The notes: generated by a model not told the origin, from the letters alone. 30,989 nucleotides of DNA from Batkoa obscura (GCA_030770535.1 JASVEC010000212.1:1-30989), one strand, 5' to 3'. Shown: positions 1-13,991, counted from the first letter of the stretch. Made by a program: numbers and translations.

Positions 1-3000
1 ATCAAATTAAAGTATTTCAAGTGTAAGTTAATTTAAATATCAAGAAACTATTATAAATATCAATACAATAATTTATTATTATTATAGTATCCAGAATTTA
101 CTGCTTTGTTAAGAAAAAATTATGTCCGTTAATAATTCGTTCCTTTTCCGAAAAAGGGGATTTTCCACAAACAACACGTATAATGAGATTAGTGTTTTTA
201 ATAATTCGATTGTTTAATCATGTTTTGGTAATATTTATGTATTCTCAACTAATAATTATAATAAACTAAGTTTTGAATTTTCATCCAATTAGGTAATGGA
301 ATGTGAAATCTTTATTTCTATGTTATTAAAAGCGCTAGAAAGCGATAATGTATTATGGCATCGAGTATTAGCAGCCGAAGTTATTAAGGGTATATGTAAT
401 GATTTTAGATTATTAAAATCCATTTATAAAGGCTATGACAGAGATACTTCATCCGATGGAAGTTCCAACTTATTTCGAGATATAATTAATATATTAAATA
501 AGCTAATTAATGAAAATCCAATGCAATTTAGAAATTTAATGAATTCAAATTCATTATCTTTAGAATTAAATCAGGCTAATTCTCAATCAAATTCAATTGA
601 TCAGAATGTGTTTTCAGTCAATAATTCGGCTATGAAAATACAATGGTAATCTACTTTGCTTATATTTAGGCTAGCTATTTTTAATTATTATTTTTATTAT
701 TAGTATCGATTTGTTAGATAAAGCAGATGCTCCTAATATACCCTCTGGTTATATGTTGTTTATAGCTTTAAATTCGATAGAATCCATAATTAATGGATTA
801 TGTATGGATATAATACCCAATTTTAGAAGAACAGATAATAATAATAATAGTAATATTAATAATAACAATATTAATAGTAATATAGCAACTGACAGTAACG
901 AAAGTATGGAGCCATATGATAAATCTTTATTTTTAATTGAAAACAATAATGACAATATGTTAATTAAAGAAATGGTCAAATTATCTTGGACTGGTATGTT
1001 AGCTGGATTAAGTTTTTTAGCTAAATTACCCATGGATAAAGTATTGACTTTATTAGTAGTTGATTGTTTAAAAAATTTTACTTTAATTACAGCTTTATTC
1101 CAATTAAATGATGCAAGAGATGCTTTTTTATCGTGTTTATCTCAACATTCTTATCCTTATTCGAACACCATTTTATTAGATAAATCATCTTTTAATAATA
1201 GTGATAATAATAATTATTTATCTAATATTTATAGTCCTTCTATGAGTAATGCTTCTATTCCTATTATTACAGAAAGACATGTAATGTTTTTGAAATCTAT
1301 TTTGTATATTGCGAGTAAATTAAGTGATGTATTGGAGCAATCTTGGTTGACTATTTTGGAAACATTACAAACAATTCAGCATTTATTACAAACATCTTTT
1401 AAAAGCGGAGGACATAAAGTAAGTTCATATTCGACTAAAGAAGAACATTTATTTTTTGGTAAAGATAAATTAAATGAAATGGAAATCAATTCATTACAAT
1501 CAGATATCAAATTGTTTTTTGAAAATGTTAAATATTTAAATGAAGAAAGTTATAATTGTTTTATTACTTGTTTAATTAAATTGGCAGCTGAATCGAATGG
1601 TAATAAATTCATTGATTTAGAATATATCAAAAAAGAAAAGGAATTAAATGAAGAAAAGCAATTATTATCATCGTCATCATCAGTATCAATAAAAACAAAT
1701 TTAAGGTCCGAAGAATCCTTATTTTCAGTAGAACAATTAAGATCAGTATGTTTATCTTCAATGCCTCGGTTAATTAATCAAGAAGATCATCAATTATGGG
1801 ATTTAATTTTAAATAATTTAATTAATATGGCTAATAAAGATAGTACTAATTTCGGTATTCGTACACAAATATGTGAAACAATCTCTGACTTAATATTAAC
1901 TGGTATGAATTGTGCTGCTTCTTTAAGATTAGATACTAATAAAAGATTACAATTTCAAATGGTATTACCTTTAGCTCAACTAATGGGGATTGAAAAATAT
2001 CAATTAATTAAAGAATCAACACCAATTCATGCTATTTTACAAAAATGTGCTTTAGAAATTTTAGATAAGCTATTGCATAATTCAGGCCATTCATTTACTT
2101 ATTGTTGGAATATTGTATTTGATATACTTTTATTTGCTTGTCCAGAAAATTTCAATTCAGATATTTCAATTAACAATACATATTCTATTATGGAAGAAAC
2201 AGATCATTCTAGCATTAGTTCTAATAGTCGAAATATACCGTCCATTAAATTAGTTCGAATTGCTTTCCCTTGTCTACAACTAATTTGTACTGATTTTTTA
2301 CCTCCTTTACCCTTAGATTGTTTATTTAATTGCATTATTACTGTTTCTAGATTTGGATTACAATTAGAAGACTTAAACACAAGTTTAACTAGTATTTCTA
2401 TGTTATGGAATGTTTTAGATTTTATTCAAAAATCATTGGATAATAATAAGTTGGAATTACAATTACAAGATAAAAAATTAGATTTTTTAGAATTTGAAAT
2501 TATTGATTTTGATAATAATAATAATAATAACATAGGCATAATGTTAAGTCAATTGTATTTATTAACATTAAACCAACTAACTAAAATGGGATTAGATTCA
2601 CGACCAGAAGTAAGAAATGGAGCTATACAAACACTATTTCGAACAATTAATAATAATGGACAAAATATACCATTAATTTTATGGAATACAATAATATGGA
2701 AAATACTATATTCATTTGTTGATAAAGTTAATTTGTATTATTCTAAAGCATGTTCAACAACAGCAGATAAAATGCCTGAATTTTCAGATATGATGTTTCA
2801 CCATTCTAGAAATACAGCACAAAAACAATGGGATGAAACAAGAGTATTAATAATTCATGGATTAACTAATTTATATAAAGAATTTTTGGGTTCCTTGATT
2901 AATAGTTATCAGTTTTTAGAAGGATGGAAATTAATGTTAATTTATTTAAAAGAAGCTATTTTAATGGATTCTTATGAAGTCTCTTTATGTTCTGTTAAAG

Positions 3001-4823
3001 CATTTAATAAACTGTTTATGAAAAACGAAAACTTCAATCAGCTAAATAAGGAGATTATAAAAGAAATATGGTTATCAGGTTGGATAATATGGAAACAATT
3101 AGGTATCGAAATATGTAATAAAGATGAAATAAATGTTAAAATAACACCATTATGTACTCCAATAGCACTACAAAAAGAAGGAGAAGTAATAACAGCATTA
3201 TTAGAACCCATATTATTACCTAAAGTGCAACGAATTCAACAAAATGTATTTGTATGCTATATAGAAATATACTCATTATTATTAAATCAATTACAATTAA
3301 ATGATTTTAATAAGAATGATTTTAATGAATTATTTTTAATATTTTACAATATCATTAGCTATGATTCCTATGATGAGCTTATTAATGATATTAACAATTG
3401 TTCTCAGCTACAAATTCAATTTATTAAAATTATTGAGAGATTACAAAAAGATGGTAATTTACAATTAAAATTATTTTTATTACAACATTTACCAAAATTT
3501 GGTTTATTATCAATTGATGAAAATCAATTAATAGATAATAATGATAATAATAATAAAGGAAATAATAATAGAGGAAATAATTATGTTAAATTAAGTTGTT
3601 TAATATTAGAAATAATTGGTAATATTTTTCCAGATGTTTCAGATCAAGATAAACTATATGAAGATATTAATATATTAAAGAATGTTTATAATATAATAGA
3701 AACTGTACTAAAACAAAAATATCAATTAATGGATGAAATTCGTACTAATAATAATAACCAATTAATTCGATGGAAATTAAGTAATAAATTATATAATCAA
3801 TTGAATGAAGAAATATTTAATTTTATAATTAAAAATTCCATTAATGAAGATAATGAATTTCAATTATTGACTAAAATATTAAATATTGCAAATGAATTTT
3901 TTAAAAAGGGTCAATTTATACAAACTCAATTATCAATTCAACAATTAGAACTGGATGAGAAATTAGAAATGGAAACATTAATTTTATTATTTAAAAATTA
4001 TATTAAATTATTTCAAAAAAAAGAAAACAAGATTAAGGAAGATAAATTACTGTTGAAATTTATTAATTTGTTTTTTGAGATTTCTATTATGGATTTGAAC
4101 TCAACTAGTCAAGGAGAGTTACCTTTACCTCTTCCTATTTTGATTAAAGAACAATTATCTTTTTTAGCATTAAGATGTTTAATTTCAATTTGTATGGATG
4201 AAGAAAAGAGTAAGTATATAACAATCAATAATATATAATAATATTAACTATTAATAATAGGGACATTATTAATTCATGCTAAAGAAGAAAAGCAAGTAAA
4301 TAATATTAATAAAACAGAAGATTCAGATGAAGAAGAAGAAGAGTTCAATTTGAATTTAAATTTTAAATTGATTTTTGAAATGAAAATACCCAATAATTTG
4401 AAAAAACTAGCTGCTCCAATTTTACTAGAAAGATGCTATATTATATTAAATCGATTTTCAACTTCTATCCCGACATTCGGAAAAAGACCTTTACCTAGGT
4501 ATTTATTTTATTTATTATAATCAATAACTAATTGTATAACTTTTATTAACATTATTAGATTACAAAGAGACGAAATTTTATTTTTATTACGTCATTTAAG
4601 TGAATTAGAATTACCAATGAATACATTTGAAAATTTTAATAATTTAAAATTCATATCAACAAATGATAATGCTACCAATTTACAATATTTCAATTCAAAA
4701 ACACCTCACTTATTTTTATTTTATCCTTGCTTAATTGATATATTAAATTGTAAAGATGCAGCTATTGTAGATAGAGTAGCTATTTGTTTAAAAAAAATTG
4801 GAAGTCAATTAGGTTTGTTGTAG
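1..4823 (+). CDS. MON2: MON2 homologue, Golgi/endosome trafficking scaffold (5' end outside window)
   Basis: Partial gene. Exons as I read them: <1-20, 88-227, 293-645, 704-4209, 4261-4498, 4559-4823, about 1,500 residues; the first roughly 200 residues of a usual 1,600-1,700-residue MON2 lie upstream. MON2 is a large helical-repeat relative of the Sec7 Arf-GEFs without a Sec7 domain. It acts with Dopey (Dop1) and the flippase Neo1 in endosome-to-Golgi recycling. Conserved blocks seen in order: TECEIF-like (MECEIF, from 296), MLDKADAPNIPSGY (about 708), SLTSISMLWN (about 2385), STTADK and HHSRNTAQKQW (about 2755-2830), and KRPLPR with DEILFLLRHL near the end. The protein carries fungal-type Asn runs from (AAT)n, for example at 834-880, 2510-2530 and 3530-3580. 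Exon 88-227 is one base short of keeping frame, in an A-run at 114-119. AATAAA motifs follow the stop near 4960. Identity is firm; the exon 1 boundary is tentative. Confidence 0.95.
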
Positions 4824-5049
4824 AATTGAAGGGAGAAAAAAGAGAGGATAGGAGATATAATGAAATTGATGAGAATAATAAAGTACATACTAAAATTTTA
4901 AATGTTCAATTTTTTAATGTTAATTTATAAAATGAAAATTTCAATTTATTAAATATAAAAATAAATAAAATGATTATTAAATTAAAAAGAGAAACTGAGT
5001 TCCAATTAAAATAAAGAAGAATAAAGAATAAGATGGAAGAAATGAATAT

Positions 5050-7343
<2,294 letters not shown>

Positions 7344-7619
7344 CTTTCTTTTAATAAAAATAATATCTAATTGAAAACTAATCTAAAAGTTTAATTAAAT
7401 TTTTTTATTTTATTTTTATCCGTGACTGTTTTTAGGATTTACGTTAACAAATAGCTCCACCAATCAAGTGCATTTAAATTTTCAGTTAATCAACTTGAAT
7501 TATTTGAAAAAAAAACTAAGCCAAAAAAATATCTAATTCAAAAATTCCATTCAAAAAAAGCAATTCATTTAAATTATACATAAAAAGAACTTTCAAATTT
7601 ATTATCCCAAAAAAGAGCT

Positions 7620-8857
7620 TTAAAGTGAGTGTTTTTGATTTGGCATACCCAACTCAATCAACTTATTAAATGCAACAGCAAAATCTTTAAAGAATCTTTC
7701 TTTATCACTAGCATATAATTCGACCCATTCTCTCCAAGGTTGTTCTAATAAAGCCATATCAGTAGGTAACATCATTAATTCTTTATCTTCATTTTCAAAT
7801 TGTTCAGGTCCATTCCATTCTCTTTTAGTCCATTTCTGACGTAATAATTGAATGAAGCTAATTAAATAAAAAAAACATATTTGTTAATTGTACTATAATA
7901 AAAATTCACACATCACATATTATAAAGAGAAGCTTACTATTGATTAGAAAATCGAATTGGGTTGACTACCCATTTACCATCGTAACCTGAACGATCAGTA
8001 TGACAACGACCTCTAGAAATAAAATAAATATATTACACAGTAAATTAGCTTGAGTTTCAACTTACAACACATGACAACCAATAAGAACTACTGTTTCTTG
8101 AATTGAAAATGGCATAGCTTTACAAAATACATCTTTAATATGTTCAGTACCTTGAGAAGCATCAGGTAAACGTCCATGCATTGGGCATAGATCTTTACTT
8201 TTAAGATCTGGGCGACCTAAATCAATAAAGAAGAGAAGATCAGTATACTGATTGGGCTAATCATAAGTCAATAAAACTAACCTGGTCTCCATGGAATAAT
8301 TGGACCTTTCATGTGTTCAATAGAAACAGCACCAGCTAAACTAAATAAATTAAGAAAATTAAATATTAGTAAAATCAATAGAATATTTACGTCCATAAAT
8401 CCGCTTTTGTTATCCAATTATGTTTTTGATAAATAGGTTCTAGTTTCTATATAGTTTTATATAGATTAATATTTATTACTTTACTTTACATATTATTAAA
8501 TAACTACTTACTTCAATAGCAATATGTAAACCAGCATTAGCAGGGTCATTAGTAGTCATACTCATCATACCAGTACATGAACCACCAGGTACTTTATCGC
8601 TTTGGAAATAAGTACCACTTACATGCCAAGCTGAATAAGTTTTATTAATATTTTATTACAAAGACAGTAAGTAATATATTTACCTAAACGTACAAATAAA
8701 GGACCATAACTACCATCTATTATTTCCAATATATTAAATTATAAATTATTTTATCTGATGTAAATAGCTGGTGCTTACCTTCGTAATCTGTATTATTAGT
8801 CAAAAAATCAATGATATCTTTTTTGACAGGTATATATTTTTCAGGGAATTTATACAT
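7620..8857 (-). CDS. Class I haem peroxidase, cytochrome c peroxidase/ascorbate peroxidase type, no presequence
   Basis: Eight coding exons: 8857-8779, 8716-8684, 8630-8512, 8446-8391, 8340-8282, 8216-8066, 8012-7938, 7857-7620, giving 269 residues. Catalytic residues of the class are present: distal Arg36, Trp39 and His40 (VRLAWH), proximal haem ligand His164 (GCHVLGRCH), Asp224 (LPTD), and Trp180, matching the radical-forming Trp191 of yeast CCP. The protein starts about 35 residues before the distal site, so the mitochondrial presequence of classical CCP is missing and a cytosolic enzyme is likely. Arg173 (HTDRSG) sits where ascorbate peroxidases have Arg172 and yeast CCP has Asn. The NPIRFSNQ stretch resembles the fungal group annotated as putative haem-binding peroxidase. 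It should remove H2O2; the electron donor (cytochrome c or ascorbate) is not decided. A 5'UTR intron ends directly before the ATG. Same strand as the kinase, 276 bp upstream of its start. Confidence 0.93.
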
Positions 8858-8926
8858 CTATAGTTTGGAATTTAACATTAGTTGTTTTATCCTTATATAA
8901 AATCTGTAATATTTAACTTAACTCAC
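8858..8926 (-). other. 5'UTR intron of the peroxidase gene
   Basis: On the minus strand, GTGAGT begins at 8926 and ACTATAG ends at 8858, immediately before the ATG. No upstream ATG in frame is visible in the exon before it, so translation most likely starts at the first base of the second exon. Inferred from splice signals only. Confidence 0.6.
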
Positions 8927-10383
8927 CTTGAATCTAATATTTATTGATGAATAGGTTGATAAAAGATAATCTTTATTTATAGTTTATTTATTAAAATCTC
9001 ATCTATTCTTTAAATAATTTAATTAGCCAATTAAAGCTAGAATTGATACATGTCCTATTTTCAAGCTTAAGCGATCATAAATTGATACCAATCAAATTTA
9101 TATTATTGAATCTTAAACTCCGTTAATATCGAAAACATTGGTTCTATAATTTACATGTGATTTTGATGCTTTTAACTTAAATTATTGAAAATTGAATAAA
9201 GTGAGGTGTTTTTTATTGATCAAGTTAAGCAGCGAATTTTTGGAATTTGGAATTTTTCAAGATAGCTGAAAACTGGGAGGTATTAAAAATAAGAAAATTA
9301 ATTAGCATATATAGCAACTATGCTTTTTACAAAAAACGATGAATCAGAAAAACAGAAAATAATAGAATCTAATCTTCTAACAACTACAAGCACAAGACAT
9401 TTATATTTAAAATAGCTTGTGTTATTTTGATAATCCTAATTGTTACAACTTTAGTGCTGAAAAAATAGCAAGGAAAATTAATAAAGGAAAAACAGAGGGT
9501 TTCAAAGATCTATTGACAATAAACAAACATCTTTATGAACAAAATAAAATCAAAGTTTTTTAGACTTACAAAATATGTCTCAAACTTAATATTTATTTTA
9601 TTCTATTCAAATATGATCTCGAAAATATATAAAAGATTGTGTCTAGTAAATATAGATTTTAAAAAAACCCTTACTTAAGTATCTTTTAAGCCTAGCTTGT
9701 AAAATAAAATAAAATAAAACTTTAAAGTATATGTCAAAAATTAATAGACTTTTTTATTTTTAATACTGCCTTATTCTTGGATTATTAAATGGTTTCAACA
9801 GTTTTTTTTTCCTATTTTGTCTATTTTGCTTGTTTTGTTAAACACATTGATGTATCAATAATTCTTAACCTTTTCATTATTGACAAATTCACTTTTTTTA
9901 TTTCATCATCTGATTTTACTCTGTGTGGAATATCGCTCTGTCACCCCCATGATTGATTATAGTATAATAACTATTTAAGTTGTTATGCTCTCGAGTTTAG
10001 AGATAATCAATCCCATGCTCTTATTTTTATTTACCATGAGAATTCCTAGCTTCATTCCAAAAAATACTGTCCCTCGTTTTGATATCCATACTTGTCAGAA
10101 TATAAAAGAGATTTTAGAATATAGTAGCTCGAGACTTTTTGACTGAATTATTCCCTAATATCTCATACATTTAACAAAGTCACTAAATTTTCTCAATAGT
10201 ATTTTACATAGATTTACAGTAGTATTGTCTATTCTATTTGTCTTACATAGTTCGTAGCCTATTACATGCTGTTCTCTATGATTTAATTCTATCTTAGTCA
10301 TACAAACTAAGACCTTTCGACTTACAGTGTAGTCAACCAGACAATAGCTGTTTTTGACTCTAATCACTGAGCACTAGATTTCA

Positions 10384-10469
10384 CAGTTTCATCACTTTTC
10401 CATTTTTTAAGCGGTATTTGAGAAGAAAAATTATTAGTAAAATTCCTAAATAAAAAATACATTTCCATT
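10384..10469 (-). repeat. TATGGGG MITE copy 1, truncated
   Basis: Reverse-orientation copy lacking the TATGGGGGTGT end; it keeps the core (TTTCATCACTTTTCCATTTTT, with AAGCGGTATTTGAG) and the ATACATTTCCAT end. About 86 bp. Diverged in the AGCGCT centre, so probably an older copy. Confidence 0.8.
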
Positions 10470-10752
10470 ATTTGAATTATTAATAACTAAGTTGATAAAT
10501 AGTCAAAAGGCAAGTAGTTGTAATAATAAATGAAAACTATTATTATATTGTTTGTATTATATAAAAATGATTAATTGTAGTTTTATGACCAATCATTTTC
10601 TCCTATGTAGTTATTTGTTAATTTATTTACTTGATAGCAAATCTGTAATGTTGACTATAGAAGTTAATAGTAAATATTTTTTAATAAGGTTTTATAGGGG
10701 AATATGTATTTATTTACATATGATAACTTTGACTAATATCAATATATCAATA

Positions 10753-10857
10753 TATGGGGATGTATTTTTGTATTTAAGAATTTTACTAACGATTTTTCCG
10801 CCCAAATAGCGCTTAAAAAATGGAAAAAACAATGAAGCCAAAAAAAACACCCTCATA
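10753..10857 (+). repeat. TATGGGG MITE copy 2, full length
   Basis: About 105 bp, beginning TATGGGGATGTATTTTTG and ending CACCCTCATA. The core holds TTTTTCCG, AGCGCT and GGAAAAA as a nested palindrome. It is flanked by TA on both sides, consistent with a TA target duplication, although TA is common in such DNA. It closely resembles the copy at 20651 in the opposite orientation. Confidence 0.92.
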
Positions 10858-11022
10858 TAGTCTATATATTAGTAAAAGCCTTGCTAATCTAGAAATTTTT
10901 ATTAAATTTAAAAATTCTGCTAACTTGCAACATAAATTATAATAAAATAGTTTAAACCCGTTGGGTACTTTTACTTTTTAATAAAGAATTTATTTTTATA
11001 AAATTTTAAATAGTTTTTAAAC

Positions 11023-11175
11023 TATGGGTATGTATTTTTTTGTTTAGGAATTTTGCTAATAATCTTTACACTCTCATATAATTTTTTTTTTAGTTCTACC
11101 ACTTCATTTTTTTCAAATACTATTCAATTGTAAAGATTATTAGTAAAATTCTTAAACAAAAAGCACACCCTCATA
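11023..11175. repeat. TATGGGG MITE copy 3, fold-back variant
   Basis: About 153 bp. The left arm (11023-11070) and right arm (11130-11175) are inverted copies of the same end of the element, GTTTAGGAATTTTGCTAATA against its complement TATTAGTAAAATTCTTAAAC. They flank an unrelated centre that includes an internal CACTCTCATA, which looks like the other element end. The structure suggests two copies joined head to head, or a hairpin derivative. Confidence 0.75.
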
Positions 11176-11578
11176 ATGATAAAAAATACGATCCCAATTT
11201 TTAGAAATTAAAATCAATTTTAATTTACTAAAAAAGGAAGGCATTTTAAGGGCTTTAAACTATGTAAAGGAGTATAAATATGGGGTTACTGTTATGAAAA
11301 AAAAACTTATATGTTAAACAACTATATCTTAATAATGAAGCAGAGTAACTTTCAAACAATACCAATTTCAGCGTCTTATTCTTAATTCTGTATATAGTTA
11401 ATTTTGCTTAAAAGTGTACTTGTTTCAACAAAAATCCAAAATTGCCGGAGAAAATAAATCCAATTGAATTACCTCAAAAATAAGCTCCGAATATTGAAAA
11501 ATATCAATAATTGTTAAGTTTTTAAAAAATGGTTGAAAAATAAGGGACAAGTGATATAGGAGAGATCGAATCAATAAG

Positions 11579-11586
11579 TATAAAAA
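11579..11586 (+). promoter_or_regulatory. Candidate TATA box of the desaturase gene
   Basis: TATAAAAA lies about 60 bp before the desaturase ATG, a normal distance for a fungal TATA box. The surrounding DNA is AT-rich, so chance occurrence is possible. Confidence 0.4.
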
Positions 11587-11645
11587 GATAATCAATATAA
11601 ATATTCAGAAACTTCAGGTTTCTTTTATTAAATTCAATATACAAA

Positions 11646-13160
11646 ATGTCATTGGAATTTAGTTGGGAAGAGTTAGCCAAACATAATACTCAAGAATCAC
11701 TCTACATCGCTGTTAGAGGAAAAGTAATAAAAATCAAACTTCAATTATAAATGAAAATATTAATACTAATACTAATATTAATACTAATACTAATACTAAT
11801 ACTAATACTAATACTAATACTAATACTAATAGTCTTTAATATTTAGGTTTATGATGTAACCAAATTTATTAAATATCATCCAGGAGGTTATGAAACCTTA
11901 TTAGTCGGTGGTGGTAGAGACTGTACTATTGTATTCGAAACTTATCATCAATATGAACAATTAGTGAAAGTATTACAAAAATATGAAATTGGTACATTGG
12001 TTAGTAACGAATTACCAACATTTCCAAAACCTAATAAATTTCAAATGGAATTAAAAGATAAAGTTTATGATTATTTTCAACAAAACAAGAAAGATGAAAA
12101 GACAGTCAATTTATTAATAAGATATGGCTGGATTTATACAGGCTTATTATTCAGTTATTATTATTCATTAAGTAATGCAAATAATATTTATGTTTCAATG
12201 TTATTTAGTCTATCCCTTGGTTTCTTTTGTGCTCAAGTTGGATTACATCCATTACACGATAGTTCTCATTTTGCTATTACTCATAATCCAACGATATGGA
12301 AAGTGTTAGGTTTAACACATGATTTATTTAATGGATGTTCTAATTTAGTATGGATTTATCAACATATGTTAGGACATCATCCTTACACAAATATTCCTAA
12401 TGCTGATCCTGATATTTCAGTCAATGATCCTGATGTAAGACGTATTTTACCACAACAAGAATATTTAGAAAAATACATTGGACAAGAAAGATATGTACCT
12501 TTGTTATACGGCTTTTTAGCAGTAAAAACAAGACTTCAAGATATTTTAATTGTTTATTTTGAGAAAAAGAATTCATCTATACGTATTAATCCATTAACAT
12601 TGACTCAACATTTGACTTTTTGGTTTGGTAAATTCTTTTTTGTATTTTATCGTATTATTTTGCCCTATTTCATTGTTGGTATGAATCAGATGATAATTAA
12701 TTTAATTCTAAGTGATATGGTAGCTAGTTATTGGTTAGCTATTACTTTTCAAGTGAATCATGTGACTAGTACTTTAGAATATATTGAAATGGAAAATAAT
12801 GATAAATTAATTCAAATGGATTGGGCTGAGATGCAATTTAAAACAACTCAAGATTATTCTCATGAATCAAATTTCTGGACTACTTTTACTGGTGGTTTAA
12901 ATTATCAAACAATTCATCATATTTTTCCTAACATTCATCAAGCTTATTATCCACAATTATCAGCATTAATTCAAAGTGTTTGTAAAAAGCATGGAGTAGA
13001 GTATATTGTTCAAGTAAGATTGAACTTATTATTTTTATTTACTTTTTTATTTATCTTTTTATTTTTTTAGGAGGATTTTACAACTGCATTTAAATCTCAT
13101 ATTGATCTTTTAAAGCAACTAGGTATTTCTAAAGATTTTATTAAAATTAAATCAAATTAA
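11646..13160 (+). CDS. Front-end fatty acid desaturase with N-terminal cytochrome b5 domain, delta-5 type
   Basis: Three exons: 11646-11723, 11847-13013, 13071-13160, giving 444 residues. The N-terminal cytochrome b5 domain has HPGG at 37-40 and the second haem-ligand candidate His60. The desaturase part has the three di-iron histidine boxes HDSSH (163-167), HMLGHH (199-204) and QTIHH (380-384). Gln in the third box plus the fused b5 marks a front-end desaturase. Length and long shared stretches (GTLVSNELP, HNPTIWKVLG, MLGHHPYTNI, DPDVRRI, LNYQTIHH) fit the Mortierella alpina delta-5 desaturase (446 residues), which turns dihomo-gamma-linolenic acid into arachidonic acid in the ER membrane. 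Hydrophobic membrane segments surround the boxes. Delta-6 or sphingolipid delta-8 activity is possible but less likely. Intron 1 is filled with a TACTAA repeat. The gene stands alone, with mobile-element copies on both sides. Confidence 0.93.
11754..11832 (+). repeat. TACTAA hexanucleotide array within desaturase intron 1
   Basis: About 75 bp of nearly perfect (TACTAA)n repeat, with a few TATTAA variants, filling most of the intron 11724-11846. Each unit reads TACTAAT, one base from the fungal branch-site consensus TACTAAC, so the intron offers about ten potential branch sites just before its 3' splice site. Confidence 0.93.
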
Positions 13161-13251
13161 AAAAGTAAAAATCATTTTATTCTATTGAATTTAAAAAATA
13201 CATTTTTCAAATAAAAACTATTAAAATGACTACTAGATATCAAAATAAGTA

Positions 13252-13360
13252 TATAATGGTGTTGTGTTCTTTTGGTTTCATCATTTTTTTCCATTTTTAA
13301 GCACTATTTAAGTAAAAAAGCTATTAATAAGATCCTTAAACAAAAAAATATATCCCCATA
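13252..13360 (-). repeat. TATGGGG MITE copy 4
   Basis: Reverse orientation, about 109 bp. The left end is degenerate (TATAATGGTGTTGTG) and the right end is intact, ATATCCCCATA. The centre reads AAGCACTATTTAAG instead of AAGCGCTATTTGAG. It lies about 90 bp beyond the desaturase stop codon, possibly within its 3' UTR. Confidence 0.88.
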
Positions 13361-13531
13361 TAGTTTTTTGAACTTGATTAAATTAAATTTTATATATGAG
13401 TAAATGTTTTAAAAATTAACTTATTTAGGTACAAATAATTATGATTTTATAAATAATAAACTTTTTCAATATAAAACAAAAGGTTAATTATTGAGGTGAA
13501 AGTATAAACACATTATTTTCTGATAACGTTA

Positions 13532-13633
13532 TATGGGGATGTTTTTTTGGCTCCATTATTTTTTCTATCTTAAGCGCTATTTGAGTGGAAAATTTGTTAA
13601 TAAAATTCTTAAATACAAAAATACATCCCCATT
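13532..13633 (-). repeat. TATGGGG MITE copy 5
   Basis: Reverse orientation, about 102 bp, from TATGGGGATGTTTTTTTGG to ATACATCCCCATTT, with an intact AAGCGCTATTTGAG centre. Only about 170 bp from copy 4 and in the same direction. Confidence 0.9.
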
Positions 13634-13895
13634 TAATTTTAGAGTTTTTTTAAATTTAAAGAAAATTAGAAATACTTTTAAACAATTATTAATATAAAAA
13701 TAGTTTAACTAAACTTTAAAAATTAGTAAAATTTTGAACATTGATATAATTAGTATTTAATATCCTTTTATTAAAAAAATTAGACCAAAAATAATTAAAA
13801 CTTCAGCTATTAACCATTAATCAAGAACATAAAGTAACTTTAAAAATCGATTTTCTCATGTCCAATTTTCTAAATATTAAAAATTAGATCTAAGA

Positions 13896-13991
13896 CATTT
13901 TTTTGTTTAACAATTTTACTAATAGTTTTTCTACCCAAATAGCACTTAAAAAATGGAAAAACTGATGAAATCAAAAAAAAACACCCCCATA
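13896..13991 (+). repeat. TATGGGG MITE copy 6, left end lost
   Basis: Forward orientation. The TATGGGG end is not recognisable (GACATTTTTTTGTTTAAC at the left), but the core, AAATGGAAAAAC and the CACCCCCATA end are clear. About 96 bp remain. Confidence 0.85.

Larger units (their letters stand above)
8928..11578. other. Gene-poor divergent intergenic region, peroxidase to desaturase
   Basis: About 2.65 kb between two genes that point away from each other, so it must hold both promoters. Apart from three copies of the TATGGGG inverted-repeat element (10384, 10753, 11023), I find no gene. A stretch around 9900-10380 is slightly less AT-rich and has a 70-codon open frame on the minus strand (10367-10155), but it matches no family I know. 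The rest is simple AT-rich sequence. Confidence 0.7.

Noticed and set aside
9941-9950. TCACCCCCAT resembling an element end
   Set aside because: The flanking bases share nothing with the rest of the element on either side, so I treat it as chance.
10155-10367. 70-codon minus-strand open frame in a slightly less AT-rich stretch
   Set aside because: The predicted protein matches nothing I know, and flanking sequence in the same area is interrupted in every frame. It could be a very old relic, but nothing supports a named feature.
10552-10809. 85-codon plus-strand open frame
   Set aside because: Its 3' half lies inside element copy 2 (10753-10857) and its composition is that of random AT-rich DNA.
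13014-13070. Read-through extension of the desaturase second exon ending in a hydrophobic tail
   Set aside because: The stretch has a GTAAGA donor, T-rich tract and TTTAG acceptor, and splicing restores the conserved C-terminal 30 residues and the family length.
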